From: Neofusicoccum parvum
Lineage: Eukaryota > Ascomycota > Dothideomycetes > Botryosphaeriales > Botryosphaeriaceae
Length of the DNA stretch: 64,000 nt
NCBI GenBank assembly: GCA_020912385.1
Contig: CP087209.1
Span: forward strand, 1,240,001 to 1,304,000
Reading direction: 5' to 3'
Below are positions 54,461 to 64,000 of this stretch, in pieces. Numbering within the stretch: position 1 is the first letter of the stretch; each line of letters begins with the position of its first letter. The notes beneath the pieces are model-generated. The model was not told the DNA's origin. It saw nothing but the letters and a program-made list of their open reading frames with translations, and did not search any database. Made by a program: the position numbers and the translations under genes.

Positions 54461-56063
54461 ATGTCCATGGATCTGGACGGCGGCGCCGTTTCCTTCCAGC
54501 CCCAGGCGGCGAATGCGGCAACCATTCTCTGCTGCAACTGCGGTGCGCCGATCGATGGCACCACGGCCGCCGGCGCGCTCTGCTACGACTGTATCAAGCT
54601 CACCGTCGACATCAGCGAGGGGATCCAGAGAGAGGCCGTGCTCCACTCCTGCAGAGACTGCGACAGGTACGTCACCGCGCGTTGCGTTTTGCGCCAACTC
54701 TGCTGACCCCGCTGCCAGATGGATGTCGCCGCCGAACCAGTGGCTCGTCGCCCAGCCCGAGTCCCGCGAACTGCTTGCCTTGTGTCTCCGGAAACTGCGC
54801 GGCCTGAACAAGGTGCGCATCATCGATGCCAGCTTCATCTGGACCGAGCCCCACTCGCGGAGAGTCAAGGTCAAGATCACCATACAGCAGGAAGCCTTCC
54901 AGAACACCATTCTGCAGCAGTCCTTCGAGGTCGAGTATGTTCTCGCAAACCAGCAATGCCCGGACTGCGCCAAGAGCTACACCCACAACACCTGGAGAGC
55001 CTGTGTCCAGGTGCGCCAGAAGGTCACCCACAAGCGCACCTTCCTCTTCCTCGAGCAGCTCATCCTGAAGCACTCGGCCCACAAAGACACAATCAACATC
55101 AAGGAAACCCACGAGGGAATTGACTTTTTCTTTGCCGCACGGAATCAGGCCGAGAAGTTCGTTGACTTCCTGAAGTCTGTCGTTCCTGTCTTCTCCAAGA
55201 AGTCCCAGGAACTCATTTCTATGGATACCCACACTTCTATCAAGTCATACAAGTTTACCTTCTCGGTGGAGATTGTCCCTCTCTGCAAGGATGACCTGGT
55301 CGTGCTGCCCATCAAGTTGGCAAAGCAGCTGGGCAACATCCCACCCATGACTCTGTGCAGCCGCATCGGAACTGCTGTCCAGGTCCTTGATCCGCAGACG
55401 CTACAGACCGCCGACATCAGCCCTGACGTTTATTGGCGATCTCCCTTCACCTCCCTTGCAGACGTGACCGAGCTTGTTGAGTTCGTAGTCCTTGATATCG
55501 AGCCCCTCGGTCCTGTCAAGGGCCGATACGTCCTAGCGGAGGCAACGGTTGCTCGCGCATCAGACCTGGGATCAAACGATCAGACTTTCTACACAAGAAC
55601 GCATCTGGGCGGTCTTCTAAACGTCGGCGATTCTGTCATGGGCTATCACCTGGAGGGCAGCAACTTCAACAACGAGCTGTTTGACGAGCTGGAGAACAGC
55701 AAGCAGTACTCAGCCACTATCCCGGATGTGTTACTCGTCAAGAAGCATTACACTCGCAAGAAGAAGAACAAGCGCAACTGGAGAGTCAAGCGCATGGCGA
55801 AGGAGGAGAGCGAGATGCTTCCGCGCAAGCAGGACCAGGAGCGCCTCGAGCGCGACTTTGAAATGTTCCTGCGCGATGTCGAGGAGGACGAGGACTTCCG
55901 TGCAGGCATTGCGCTATACAAGAGCCAGCATGCGCCCAGACCAGCAGAGCCCGAGGAGATGGACGAGGACGACGAAGAGGAGGACGAGGGCATCAAGATT
56001 CCGATGGACCAGCTGCTGGAGGAGATGGAGGACCTCAACATGGACGATGGAGACGAAGTGTAA
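54461..56063 (+). CDS. NMD3: 60S ribosomal export protein NMD3
   Basis: Predicted 516-residue adaptor that loads the Crm1 exportin onto pre-60S subunits. Exons 54461-54666 and 54719-56063. The N-terminal zinc-binding part has ILCCNCGAPIDG, CYDCIKL and SCRDCDRWMSPPNQW (formed across the intron), then QCPDCAKSYTHNTWRACVQV. The eIF5A- and L22-like regions follow (HEGIDFFFAARNQAEKFVDF; PLCKDDLVVLPIKLAKQLG). The C-terminal third has KKHYTRKKKNKRNWRVKRM, a basic nuclear localisation block, and an acidic end (DEDDEEEDEGIKIPMDQLLEEMEDLNM) whose Leu/Ile spacing fits the known nuclear export signal. Size matches yeast Nmd3 (518). Confidence 0.97.
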
Positions 56064-57368
56064 TAGCGTGCAATGCATTCACGTGGGCAAGGGTGGCTTA
56101 GATGGCAAGTTCCTGGCGTTCATGGCTGCAAAAAATGGAGTTCTCCGAAGTTCACTAGAGGTGTGAGCTTGCACTTTCAAATCTACTCGATACTTACTAT
56201 CTCGACGTTGGAGCGGTTGCTGATCGAAGGATGCAGCAGATGATTCAGTGGAATGTTCCAGGCGTGAGTGCTACTGATTGGATGCCTAGTCTCAGGAATA
56301 TTTTCCGTGGTTCCCAAAGAGGCTGTACGCCCTAGCGAACCAGGAACTGGCGCCGCTTTGTTCCGCGCAGGGCAGACGCCGCAATAGGTGCTTGTCTTCC
56401 CGAGGGCACCGTCCGGGCCAGGCCGAGAAGTCGGAGGCCGTCAGGGACCGAGGGCGCTCTCCCGCGATTGGCCTGGCGCAATCTCAGCCGGGCTTCCAGT
56501 GGCGCAGCTTTCGCATTCGTCTCCCTCTAATTCACCAGCGATGCTCTTGGCTCGTTTCGACGTCCCGTCCCATGGTGCAATCACCGTCCGCTTGCATGCA
56601 TATCGTCTGATGATGTGCGATCAATCGGTTGAGGTTGCTCGTCCTGCAGTGCTCTACGTGCCTGAACGCGGGTAAATCTAGTCTCCTCATCGCTCACCTT
56701 TGCGCAGCTCGACCAATCATGGTTCTAGGCATGTTCCGCTGTCAAGGGCAGAGTCTCCAGCCAAACTCGATGGTGGCTGGACATCCCGTCCACGAAGGAA
56801 GGAGCAATCAGCCGTAGCCTACGTCGCCCGCGTACTTCCATCGCGCGTCGATCATCCATGAGATAAGCGCCACGATGTTTTGACCCAAAACGCCAGTGCC
56901 TGCCAGCGAGCCGTGGCCAGTCTTGCATCACCGGGCGCCGGGCCGCGCTATCCGTGAACCTGGGGAACTGCCTGTCGCCTGTGGTGGCTGGAGCAAGCAC
57001 CAGACAAGTGTCTTGGTACAGGAAGCTGGTCCCTAGACTACCCAGATTCGCAATCTTGGGCTACCCGTCTAGTGCTTCTGGAGCCGTCTTCTCCCCTTCC
57101 GTCCCGTGTCTTGGACCTGCGGCGCATACCCTCTCGATGCTCAGGCTAGAGCAAGTGGACCGCCAGAGCGATCCTGCGGGGATGGCACAGCAAAGCGCTG
57201 CATTTGCAGGGTCATATTTAGAAGGGAACCTGGCCCGCAAGGCTGCAAGATCCTCGTCAACACCCCGGCCCGTCTTCCTGTCCAAGCAGGTACGAGTCTG
57301 CCGTTTTCTTGGGCTATCAGGTCCCCCTTCTCTCATTATCTACCTCAAAACAACCACCACAACCTACC
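56064..57368. other. 1.3-kb intergenic region, NMD3 to rhodopsin-domain gene
   Basis: Only short frames on both strands, none recognisable. A C/A-rich stretch directly precedes the next start codon. Confidence 0.5.
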
Positions 57369-58684
57369 ATGACGTGGGCGAAGAGCGCTACGCACGCCGT
57401 CCAGACGACATGGGTCGTCACGTTCATCTCATTTCTCTTTTTGGTTCTCAAGCTTGGTGTGAGATATAGAGTAACTCAAAGTCTTGGTTGGGATGATCTT
57501 TTTGTTGTGGCTTCTTGGCTCGTGACAATCCCTTTAGCTGTTACTATCCACAGTCGTGAGTACCCAGATTTCCTCACTCATGAACACTGCTAAGATAGAT
57601 TTTATAGAAGCGAAGTACGGTATGGGAAAACACGCTGAGACACTATCACTTGATGATCGTGTTTCCCAGACTGCATGGTAAGTACTTTCAGTCAAGGTCA
57701 TCTTCTTGACTCAGTCTTTCCCTCAATGAATTCAAAGCGCCTGCGACTAACGCTTCGCTGTCACAGGTTCTGGGCCAGTATTTGGATCTACCTCCTTGGG
57801 CTCGGACTATCCAAGATGTCGATCCTGCTTCAGTACAGCCGCATCTTCGTGGGCAAGCGCACCCTCCTGGCCATCCGCCTGACATTCGTATTCATCGTAC
57901 TCTGGACAACGCAGGCAGTCATCGTTTCGATACTGCAGTGCGTCCCCGTCGATTCTTTCTGGAACAGACTGCGCGGAGGATCTACCCCGAAGTGCATAAG
58001 CGCGAAGGCCACTTACTATGCAAACGCATCTCTCAACATTCTCACCGACTTCATCGTCATCGGGCTGCCCCTTCCCGTGCTAAACCAGTTGCACGTCTCA
58101 AGCGGCCAAAGACTTGGATTGTTCTTTGCATTCTCCATCGGCGGAGCGTAAGTCTGCTTCAACTCCCCTAAAATGAGCGCCATCCTGACATCTTGATTAG
58201 AGGCTGCATCATCTCCCTCGTCCGCCTGCACACCGTCACCGAGGCCATCAAGAATAAGGACCCCATACTGGCGAACCCCGAGCCGGCGCTCTGGTCGGCC
58301 ATCGAGGTGGCGGTGTGCATCATCTGCGCGTGCCTGCCGTCGCTGCGGCCGCTGCTCGTGCGCATCCTGATGCTCGTCGGCATCAAGTCGACGCACGACG
58401 CGACGTCGCACCCGTCGGTCAACGGGCGGTCGCGGCCGCCCGGCCGCTCGTGGGGCAACAGTGCGGGCGTCGACAGGCTCGGCTCGGGCAAGGACTTCGT
58501 CACCGTCGACGAGCTGGAGCTGCAGGACAGCAAAGACCAGCGCATCAAGATCGAAACCACGCTCGAGGTCGTGAGCACGATGGACAGCAGCGGGCAGAGC
58601 AGGAAGAGCGAGGGCGGCGAGAGCAACGATGCCTTGGTGCCCGACGGGAGGTGGTATCAGGCGCAGGTGACGAATGGGCGGTAG
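57369..58684 (+). CDS. Rhodopsin-domain (Pth11-type) integral membrane protein
   Basis: Predicted 373-residue protein from exons 57369-57555, 57608-57677, 57767-58147 and 58201-58684. Seven membrane segments are apparent, starting TWVVTFISFLFLVLKLGVRY, then WDDLFVVASWLVTIPLAVTI and the family blocks YGMGKH, SKMSILLQYSRIF, CISAKATYYANASLNILTDF and VIGLPLPVLNQL. The last segments (IGGAGCIISLVRLHTV and LWSAIEVAVCIICACLPSLRPL) carry the conserved E-x-x-x-x-I-I-x-A-C-L-P pattern. A cytosolic Ser/Asp/Glu-rich tail of about 100 residues ends the protein. This large mould family is related to the Pth11 receptor of Magnaporthe; most members have no known ligand. No CFEM domain is present, so it is the shorter class. 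Confidence 0.9.
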
Positions 58685-59418
58685 AAGGCGGGATGCAGTG
58701 TGTACGGCCGGCGGTTTTTCCTTTGTCACTCATGCGATACCAAGATCGAACTTAATCGAATCGAAATTAATCTCACGATCCCAACATTAGACCTCAATCA
58801 AGGGTGTGTGTGAAACGGCGAAACGCTGGTCCAACTGAAGACTGTTGAGTGAGAAGGTACGGATCGCTCGATCTCTGATGATTTTGTGAATGTAGGTGCT
58901 GGCGGACTAGAGCCTTCCATCACTCGTTCTCTTAATCCTCAGTATTTAATGTTTTCATGACCACATCATTTATTAACAGCATTACAATTATATGAAATTC
59001 TCAAAAATTTATCTAGAGCTCCATTTTCAAGCATTGAAAGCCTAAGACGTTATGGGGAGATAGAACGTCCAAAATACAGTAATCTCTTCAGATTTATTAG
59101 TGGCCAACCTTTCAAAGACTTCTGCGGCAGACGCCGGTTTCCACAATTTTTTATCTTTAATCCAAAGTGGACATGTGTAAAAGCGAATAGCTATTGATCG
59201 CATCTATTTTCATACAAAAAAGTCGTTGTTGACGCGGAAGACACGGCATTAATGTCTCTCAGACCCTCGGGACGGCGCACGTGACGGCGGCGACGCGCGA
59301 CGTCAGGCACCTCGGCTCGACAGCTCACCTCCGGCGCTGGTCGGTCGGCGGCACAGCCATCCTCTGTCAATGAGCTGCCACGCCCGTTCCGCTTCCACAG
59401 CGATGAGCAGCGCGCACG
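58685..59418. other. Intergenic region with an A/T-rich island
   Basis: Positions about 58920-59220 are clearly A/T-rich and full of TpA compared with the flanking genes. This could be an old RIP-mutated repeat or simply non-coding sequence; no terminal repeats were found. Confidence 0.4.
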
Positions 59419-60923
59419 ATGGAGTACATGTCGAGCCACCACGATGGCTTCGATGAGCTGAAGCCGTCGCTGTTCGGTACGCCCTCGCGCCACCCCAGAA
59501 GAAGCACTGCCGTCTGACGCGCTATACCACAGAGCTCCTCTCCGAACAGCAGCTGTCCGCGCTGCTGCCGCCGTCCCTCCGCTACCTGCTCGCCGTCGCG
59601 ACCCACCGCCACCCGCGCTACCTGCTCCCCATCCTCAACTCGTTCGATGAGGTATACGCGCTGCTGTCGCTGCTGGTGGAGCGTCACTTCCTACGCACCT
59701 ATGGCGGCGGCTTCACCGAGAACTTCTACGGCCTGAAGCGCGAGCGCGTGCTGCGCGTGAAAGGCGGCGAGGTGCCGCGCGCCCAGCAGGGCGCCGCCGA
59801 CGCCGTCCGCGAAACGCTGAAGCTGCGCAATGTCGACGTCTGGCGGAATCTGGCTGTCATGGTCGGCCTGCCGTGGCTGAAGCGCAAGCTGGACGAGGGC
59901 TGGGACATACACGCCGCCCACGCCAGCGTGCTGCAGGCCGCACCAGCCTTCGGCCGGGAGCGAGACGGCCTGCCCGAAGGTGCTACCATCAAGCAGCGCA
60001 TTGTCTTCTACTACAAGTGGTTCCTGCGGAAAGTGTACCCCAGCCTCAATGCCGCCTACTACTTCGCGCTGCTGGCCTGGAACCTCGCCTACCTCTTCGA
60101 CAGCTCCAAATTCCACAGCCCATTCATGTGGCTCGTCAGCACCCGCATCCGCCGCCTCAATGCCGCCGACCACCGCGCCATCGAGCACGCGACAACCCCC
60201 ATCCCGGCCCCGTCCGCAACATCCCCGAGACCGGGTCGCCCAGGCCAGAGTAACAGCGTCTTTCACCCGCGTAACCTCGCCAGCACCGTGTCCCAGCGTG
60301 CCCTCAGCTCCCTCCGCATACTCCTCCCCACCTCCATCTTCGCGCTCAAATTCCTCGAGTGGTGGCACGCCTCCGACTTCGCGCGCCAGCTCTCCCGGCA
60401 GACAGCCGCCGACCTGGAGCTCCCTCCACCCATCATCACCGGCCTCCCGCCAGCGCCCTCAAAACCTCAGCCATCCTCTCCGACCACCCCATCCAAAACT
60501 GCAACCGAGAAGCCCTCCGCCCTCAAACAACAACAGCCCCAGCGTCCATCCCCACCCATCTCCTCCTCGACCCTCCTCCCCATCCTCACCGTCCCAGCCC
60601 CGTCCAACTCCGCCCTCTGCCCCATCTGCGTGTCGCCCATCCAGACGCCCACGGCGTCGCCGTACGGCCTCGTGTACTGCTACGCCTGCATCCACCGCTG
60701 GGTCGACGGCACCCACGAGCGGCAGGCGGCCTTCATGGAGGGCAACCGCGCCTTCACGGCCGGCGACGGCGAGGAGGCGGCCGGCGGGCCGCCCGACGAC
60801 AGCGGCTGGGCCGAGGAAGAAGGCAGCAGGGAGGGGCGGTGGGAGTGCGGCGAGGGCCGCGACGCGGTGACGGGCAGGAGGGTGCTGGGCGGGACGGAGG
60901 CGCTGAGGAGGGTGGTGGTGTGA
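59419..60923 (+). CDS. PEX12: Peroxisome assembly protein PEX12
   Basis: Predicted 482-residue RING peroxin from exons 59419-59476 and 59533-60923. Pex12 with Pex2 and Pex10 forms the ubiquitin ligase/retrotranslocation channel for the Pex5 receptor in the peroxisome membrane. The N-terminal Pex2/Pex12 domain is clear: MSSHHDGFDELKPSLFELLS (across the intron), RYLLPILNSFDEVYALLSLL, TENFYGLKRERV, FYYKWFLRKVYPSLNAAYY. A Pro/Ser/Thr linker of about 60 residues is long for the family. The zinc-binding end begins at Cys382 (LCPICVSPIQTPTAS, GLVYCYACIHRWV) with the reduced cysteine set usual for Pex12. The last ~60 residues are Gly/Glu-rich. Confidence 0.95.
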
Positions 60924-61524
60924 GGTTGGCGACCGGGCGGCGTTCTGGTGCTCGGGAAGGCGACATGAATACCCTGGCCTTTTGTGTGGGAAAATCTGGC
61001 GATGCGGCGAGCAGCGGGCGCTGCTCTTGGTGTATCTGGTCGTGCTTCTGCTGTAGATCAATTCCTGTTTGTGGACTCTTTCGCGTCCTCCCGGCTTGCT
61101 GGGTCGTGATGCCCGCTGCTGCGTTTTGGCTGCGCCGGTTTGCCGTGCAGCTCTGCGTCTGGCTGGACCGGCTCGGCTCTCGTGGAGTTCGTTGTCTCGG
61201 CCGCAAGTGGTACGTCAGGCATGGCCAAACTGCAACATTTGTCCGACCGATGTGCATCGTTAGAGGGTGCGGGATGTGGGATCTGGTATACGCTACCTCA
61301 GGAGCCAAGGCGAAGTCAAAGTTGTTATATGAAGTGCAGTTGCGAGACAGCCAGACGGATGCGGGACAGTTTAGCCAGCCGGTCGAACCATGTACGCTTC
61401 ACCCAAACGCGGCAATGTGTCCTCTCAGGCTTATCAATATGAAGGGGATAACGAGCTTGAGATGCAGGAAAATGTTAGCTAAATACGGTCGTCGAAGAAA
61501 ATAGCAATGGCTAGGCTATATTGC

Positions 61525-61571
61525 GGAGAGAGAGAAGGAGAGATAGAAAAAAAAAGAGAGAGGGGGGAGGG
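61525..61571 (+). repeat. Purine-only tract (GA repeats and A run)
   Basis: Forty-seven nucleotides with a single T: GA dinucleotide repeats, a run of nine A, more GA, then G-rich sequence. A simple low-complexity tract without evident function. Confidence 0.8.
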
Positions 61572-62098
61572 TTGCAAAACTATAGGTGCCTGGCCTTCTT
61601 AGAAGCGGCATGCTACAGAAACCTAAACTCTCCATTTTTTTAGGAGGTGGTTTTTTGTGGGATTGTTTGTAGAGTTTCTTGTAGAGTGTTTTTCGTGGAA
61701 TATTGTTTGTGAAGTGGTGTTGTTTTTCTGGTTGTTCGTGCCGAATTGGGAAATCTTAGATCAAGTTAGCAGTTCTTCTCAGCAATTTCCGATACATACC
61801 ACACAGCCATGCGCCCATCCGTGCTCCCCGATGGAAGAGAAACTGATTTCTGGCTTCATATAACAGACCTTGGATTGATCACAGAAGCTGTTCTGGCCGC
61901 GCTGCCTGGACGTACCTGCTACGAGTACAAGTCCCCATCCCAACCAACCGCGCACATTGACCCAATCGTGAAGATCTCGACTGAACATCTCAACTCGTTC
62001 TTTTTCCAGAGGACACCGCTCCCCGCCTCCCAGCCCCTAGCTAACCAACACCCCCCTCACCCACACAACGGATGTCTCCCAAACTAACTCCTCTCCTC

Positions 62099-62253
62099 CT
62101 ACACCACGCTGCGGACAGGCACCACGTCCGTCACCGTCTGCACGAACGGCGCGCGCGTGCCTCGCACCGCCTCCGTAGTTGGCCGGCGGCAGCTCCGCTC
62201 GCGCCGACCGCATCGGTCAGCAAATCCTTGAGCTCCGGGCTGCCGTCGACGTG
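62099..62253 (-). pseudogene. Possible relic of the NAD-binding end of a ferric-reductase-like protein
   Basis: On the minus strand one frame reads HVDGSPELKDLLTDAVGASG, and a second frame about 25 codons later reads APFVQTVTDVVPVRSVV and stop. In FRE-type NADPH oxidoreductases these blocks (GRPxLxxLLxxAV, then CGPxxxVxxVxxVV) occur in this order at the C-terminus. Here they are in different frames, a stop lies just before the first block and the CGP is missing. The GC-rich patch stands out from its surroundings. Evidence is thin and the similarity is from memory of the family pattern. Confidence 0.28.
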
Positions 62254-62849
62254 GGGTTGCGTTCAAGAATTTTTACACGGTAGCCTCGCCGAGAGAGAGG
62301 GGCTGTCCCATTGAAGAGGCCTCCAAGGGAACCACCTACCTTGCGTAGTTGTCAGTATTGGTAGGGAAGGATAATATGCGTACTCGCTATGACCACGCTC
62401 AATGGGTGAGACATTGAGTTGGAGATGGTGGCTGTTCCACAAAATCCTTCGTATCATGATATCTTTGGTGGATTTTGGATCATTGTCAAACTTGGAGGGA
62501 ACCCCTTTTCTACACCTTTAATCAATCAGACGGATCCCTTGTGAGATCTCATTGCTTCATAATTTGTTGTTGCTGATGGAGTGAGGGTCGTTAGCAATCC
62601 ATCGGCGTCATCGGGGCTAATTCTTGTGTGCCCTGCATGCCATCAAACGCCCGAACAAGTAATTTTTAGGCAAATGTGAAGCATGAAACCAAGTGTGCGA
62701 GTATATTTCGAGGATTTGCGAGACTTTTAGACGAGGAGTTCGCTGAGAGAATATCCACAAGTGCGGCATCCACATTTAGTCACTGACAACGAAGCTCGTT
62801 TGTTGAATGAGGATTATATAGTCTATTTCGTATAGCTTCGGTTGGCAGC

Positions 62850-63889
62850 CTACTCCCGGGGACTCTCGCCATTCTCAGGCAGCAATGGTGTACGCTCGCT
62901 CGCGCCGTTTGTCTGTATCGCTATTGTCAGTATTCAACTAGGAAGTTGTGAGGGTCCTGGACTTACCCGGCTCTGCTCATCGGAGGCCTGTGCCTTCTGC
63001 TCTTTCCTATCCCTAACCCAGAAGTAAATACCCATGCCGAGCAGAACGCCCTGCAGACATCCAGTCACGATATAGACTCCCCACGCGCTCCACCCAGATG
63101 CGCCGAGCCGCACGGCCAGACTCGTGGCAAACACAAAACTACCAGGCGTCTGAATAAGCATCATCGGAATGCTCAAGCTGTACACGTGCTGTAACCTCCA
63201 CGTTGTGTATATCTGTGGGATGTATTGGATCGAGGCGAGGCAGGTGGCCATCAGACCAAGGATGTTGGCCCACAGCTGGAGCCGGTGTGGAAAGCGGGCG
63301 AGAAGAACGACTGAGACGAGGAATATGACAAAGAAGTGGGCGATGGATAGACCGACGACCAGAAGGGCCTGGCCGAAGGTATATTGGGCATGGTGTTCAT
63401 CCCCATCGCGATCGCGGCTTGTCGTGTCTTCGCGCGGGAAGAAGACGAGAAAGAGGAGCATGCTATCGACTCGTCAGCTCCCTCCGCTTCGACAACGGCG
63501 GCCAAGCACTCACATCAGAAAGAAACAGCTCCATTGCACACCGACTTGGGCGATGCCCAGAAGCGCAGCACCGCAGGCAAAGCCATCGATCTCGTTGCAG
63601 CAATCGACATCCTGACGACTCCGGGGGAGGACGAGGATGTTCGCGATGGCGCATGTGCCGGAGGTGGTTCCCAGGAGCACAAACCACGGGGAAAGGCCTT
63701 CCGACGAGCGGCGCAGTATGATCTTCGCGTGCTGGGGGAGATATGAAACGAGGATGCCGACGAGGATGAAGCTTGGAGAGCTGTTAGCAGCGGGGCGGGG
63801 CGGGCGGGATGCGGCGCGTACATGGAGATGGCGAAGTTGCCGATGTCGGGGTGGGCAAGGCGCTCACAGCGCTCGCTCAGGGCGTCCAT
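62850..63889 (-). CDS. PQ-loop repeat membrane protein
   Basis: Predicted 294-residue protein from exons 63889-63822, 63771-63514, 63462-62967 and 62912-62850. Two PQ-loops are present: ILVSYLPQHAKIILRRSSEG and ASIQYIPQIYTTWRLQHVYS. About seven hydrophobic segments surround them (GTTSGTCAIANILVL; VGLSIAHFFVIFLVSVVLLA; GVYIVTGCLQGVLLGMGIYF). PQ-loop proteins of this size include lysosomal/vacuolar cystine and cationic amino-acid exporters and Golgi/ER relatives. The tail formed by the last exon (GASERTPLLPENGE) holds an acidic-dileucine pattern that often directs proteins to the vacuole, so a vacuolar location is likely but inferred. The last exon was chosen by frame; without it the protein would end in intron sequence. 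Confidence 0.87.
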
Positions 63890-64000
63890 GGCGTGGGATG
63901 GAGGTGAGGAAGAGGCGACGGGCACCCTGATGACATGGCATGGCGGAGAGCGCGCGGTAGCTGGGCAGGTGACTGCTGTGTCCGAGCTCAAGCTGCCCTG

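Larger units (their letters stand above)
60924..62849. other. 1.9-kb intergenic region
   Basis: Holds a purine tract (61525-61571), a strongly G/T-rich strand at about 61630-61745, and a possible oxidoreductase relic on the minus strand (62099-62253). Otherwise no gene. Confidence 0.5.

Overview
This is a 64 kb piece of nuclear chromosome from a filamentous ascomycete (Pezizomycotina). The evidence is dense protein-coding genes on both strands, short introns of about 45-220 nt with GT..AG borders, GC-rich codon use, and families restricted to or typical of moulds: the PalB calpain, Zn2Cys6 and fungal C2H2 regulators, DUF2434 and rhodopsin-domain membrane proteins, a PDC with mould-type N-terminus, and a cofactor-independent phosphoglycerate mutase. 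A Dothideomycete is my best guess, but that rests on overall impression only. I saw no rRNA, tRNA, CRISPR array, phage or autonomous transposon.

Layout, left to right. 1-9.7 kb: C2H2 regulator, oxysterol-binding protein KES1/OSH4 and the pH-signalling calpain PalB, all on the minus strand. 10.4-16.9 kb: peroxisomal adenine nucleotide carrier, a tiny mitochondrial membrane protein, the DNA-protein crosslink protease WSS1, and a TfdA-type dioxygenase. 18.4-27.2 kb: a small zinc-ribbon/CBM-like protein, pyruvate decarboxylase, Mediator subunit MED9, phosphoglycerate mutase, and a LaeA/TAM-type methyltransferase. 27.8-36 kb: urea transporter DUR3/UreA behind a cluster of GATA sites, an FBXO21-like F-box/YccV protein, and exonuclease EXO1. 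36.4-44 kb: TMA16, MAM33/p32, mitochondrial citrate carrier CTP1, and a Zn2Cys6 regulator. 45.8-56 kb: DUF2434 protein, DUF4202 protein, a broken alpha/beta hydrolase carrying a small inverted-repeat element, ESF2, ATP25 and NMD3. 57.4-63.9 kb: rhodopsin-domain protein, peroxin PEX12, a possible oxidoreductase relic, and a PQ-loop membrane protein.

Most genes are housekeeping. Several neighbours share a theme: ESF2, NMD3 and TMA16 act on ribosome assembly; MAM33, CTP1, ATP25 and the 111-residue protein are mitochondrial; ANT1 and PEX12 are peroxisomal; PDC and PGM sit at the end of glycolysis. Eight gene pairs are divergent and share intergenic regions of 0.27-1.8 kb. I found no secondary-metabolite or other pathway cluster.

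The most noteworthy non-genic signals are: (1) a 143-bp MITE-like element with 52-bp terminal inverted repeats flanked by TA, sitting inside a hydrolase reading frame that continues in frame if the element and one TA are discounted; (2) a 10-bp palindrome, TTATCGATAA, upstream of ESF2 and between ATP25 and NMD3, with its 8-bp core also upstream of the DUF4202 gene; (3) six HGATAR sites within 0.37 kb upstream of the urea transporter. Exon borders were derived by hand from splice-site consensus and preservation of reading frame; in each multi-exon gene the exon lengths sum to a multiple of three.
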